Of a DNA stretch of 64,000 nt, positions 63,605-64,000 are shown piece by piece. Each line of letters opens with the position of its first letter. The first letter of the stretch is position 1. The stretch spans positions 207,724,445-207,788,444 of the forward strand of contig CM054060.1 in assembly GCA_028641055.1 (NCBI GenBank), given 5' to 3'. The translations under genes were made by a program, and so were the position numbers. The DNA comes from Alopecurus myosuroides (taxonomy: Eukaryota > Streptophyta > Magnoliopsida > Poales > Poaceae). The notes under the pieces are model-generated. The model made no database searches. It was not told where the DNA came from and saw only the letters and a list, made by a program, of their open reading frames with translations.

Positions 63605-64000
63605 TATATGCCTCTTCTTAAGCGTCAGTCGGTCGACATACTTTTTGAAACAATCATTTTTTTTAGGCGGTGCGCCTGTGCACCTTTGACATTTTTTCAC
63701 CAGTATTTTGTAATGCACACTAAGGCCTTGATATACTTGATGCCTGTTCCGACCTTTTTAAGTTTAAGCTCATCTGTTCTCGATATCTGGTTTTATTTAT
63801 TGCTCCTTTTGTGAAAACTCAATTTCCGGGTCTCATGGGTATTGACAAGCGGATTTTGCTTCGAAGTCCCCAAGTCCCCAAGACTCGGATATTTGGATTT
63901 TTGCAACTATACAAGTAAGCCAGTTCTTTTCAAGATTTCAAGCTACCGGGCCCGGATTGCCGAGCCTAGGACACTTGATCTTGAAAAGGGAACAAAATGC
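63605..64000 (+). other. 3' flank of the Tat 3 antisense gene to the window end
   Basis: No gene is seen. It contains the conserved palindrome (63669-63684), an AT-rich tail and a CTTCGAAGTCCCC-type phrase (about 63859-63880) that has a reverse-complement counterpart in Tat 2 near 57068-57085. The gag-pol of Tat 3 would begin further right on the minus strand. Confidence 0.55.
63669..63684 (+). terminator. Conserved palindrome after the Tat 3 antisense gene
   Basis: GGTGCGCCTGTGCACC lies 64 nt after the stop codon and is identical to the 16-mer at the same place in Tat 2. Confidence 0.45.

Overview
This window is a deeply nested block of transposable elements from a large plant genome. The elements suggest a grass, probably a Pooideae relative of wheat, oat or ryegrass: very long GC/AT-mosaic LTRs, Tat-type and chromovirus gypsy elements, a copia LTR of a very common grass type, CACTA termini and a Tourist-like MITE. 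I see no intact ordinary host gene, no tRNA or rRNA gene and no CRISPR array. The only host-like coding material is a two-exon F-box/DUF295-type gene fragment (14.6-15.9 kb) and a fragment of a repetitive grass gene family (29.3-31.3 kb), both broken.

Left part (1-12.1 kb). The window opens in the C-terminal integrase/chromodomain of a plus-strand chromovirus and its putative 3' LTR. This lies in a long LTR-type repeat (861-6561) that carries an internal 2.3-kb tandem duplication. Minus-strand LTR sequence (6562-11881) follows, interrupted by a 1.27-kb TGAAAG...CTTTCA element. It ends at the chromodomain-like pol terminus of a minus-strand gypsy element (11877-12106), which is cut by a CACTA transposon at 12107 (target duplication TTA).

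Middle (12.1-38.4 kb). The CACTA body carries subterminal repeats, a 36-bp minisatellite, a tandem array of roughly 185-bp units split by a MITE, and the F-box fragment. It is cut by a gypsy element with a 4.65-kb 5' LTR, PBS, an intact 286-aa leader ORF and broken gag-pol. That pol is interrupted by a 3.98-kb solo LTR (exact TCGGA duplication) and breaks off in the integrase at about 29.25 kb. After the repetitive grass gene fragment comes a copia element (31663-38362) whose pol and 3' LTR are fused by a deletion at a 7-bp microhomology.

Right part (38.4-64 kb). Three Tat-lineage gypsy elements are nested in each other. Element 1 (minus) holds a young, complete 6.05-kb gag-protease-only element (40890-46940; 778-bp LTRs differing at about four sites; TSD TAGGC). 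Element 2 (plus) is inserted in element 1's RNase H gene, and element 3 (minus) in element 2. Each Tat element carries a multi-exon accessory gene on the strand opposite gag-pol, between pol and the 3' LTR. In the two copies whose 5' end is visible, a TATA-like box precedes the gene.

The most interesting items are: the antisense spliced genes with their own promoters and, in two copies, a conserved 3' hairpin; a gag frame that opens inside the Tat LTR and runs through the PBS; the pol-less element with a 266-aa overlapping ORF that runs through the polypurine tract into the 3' LTR; and tRNA-like A/B-box modules repeated inside a solo LTR. Nesting order is read from boundaries and target duplications. 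Family names are from recognition of motifs, not from a search.
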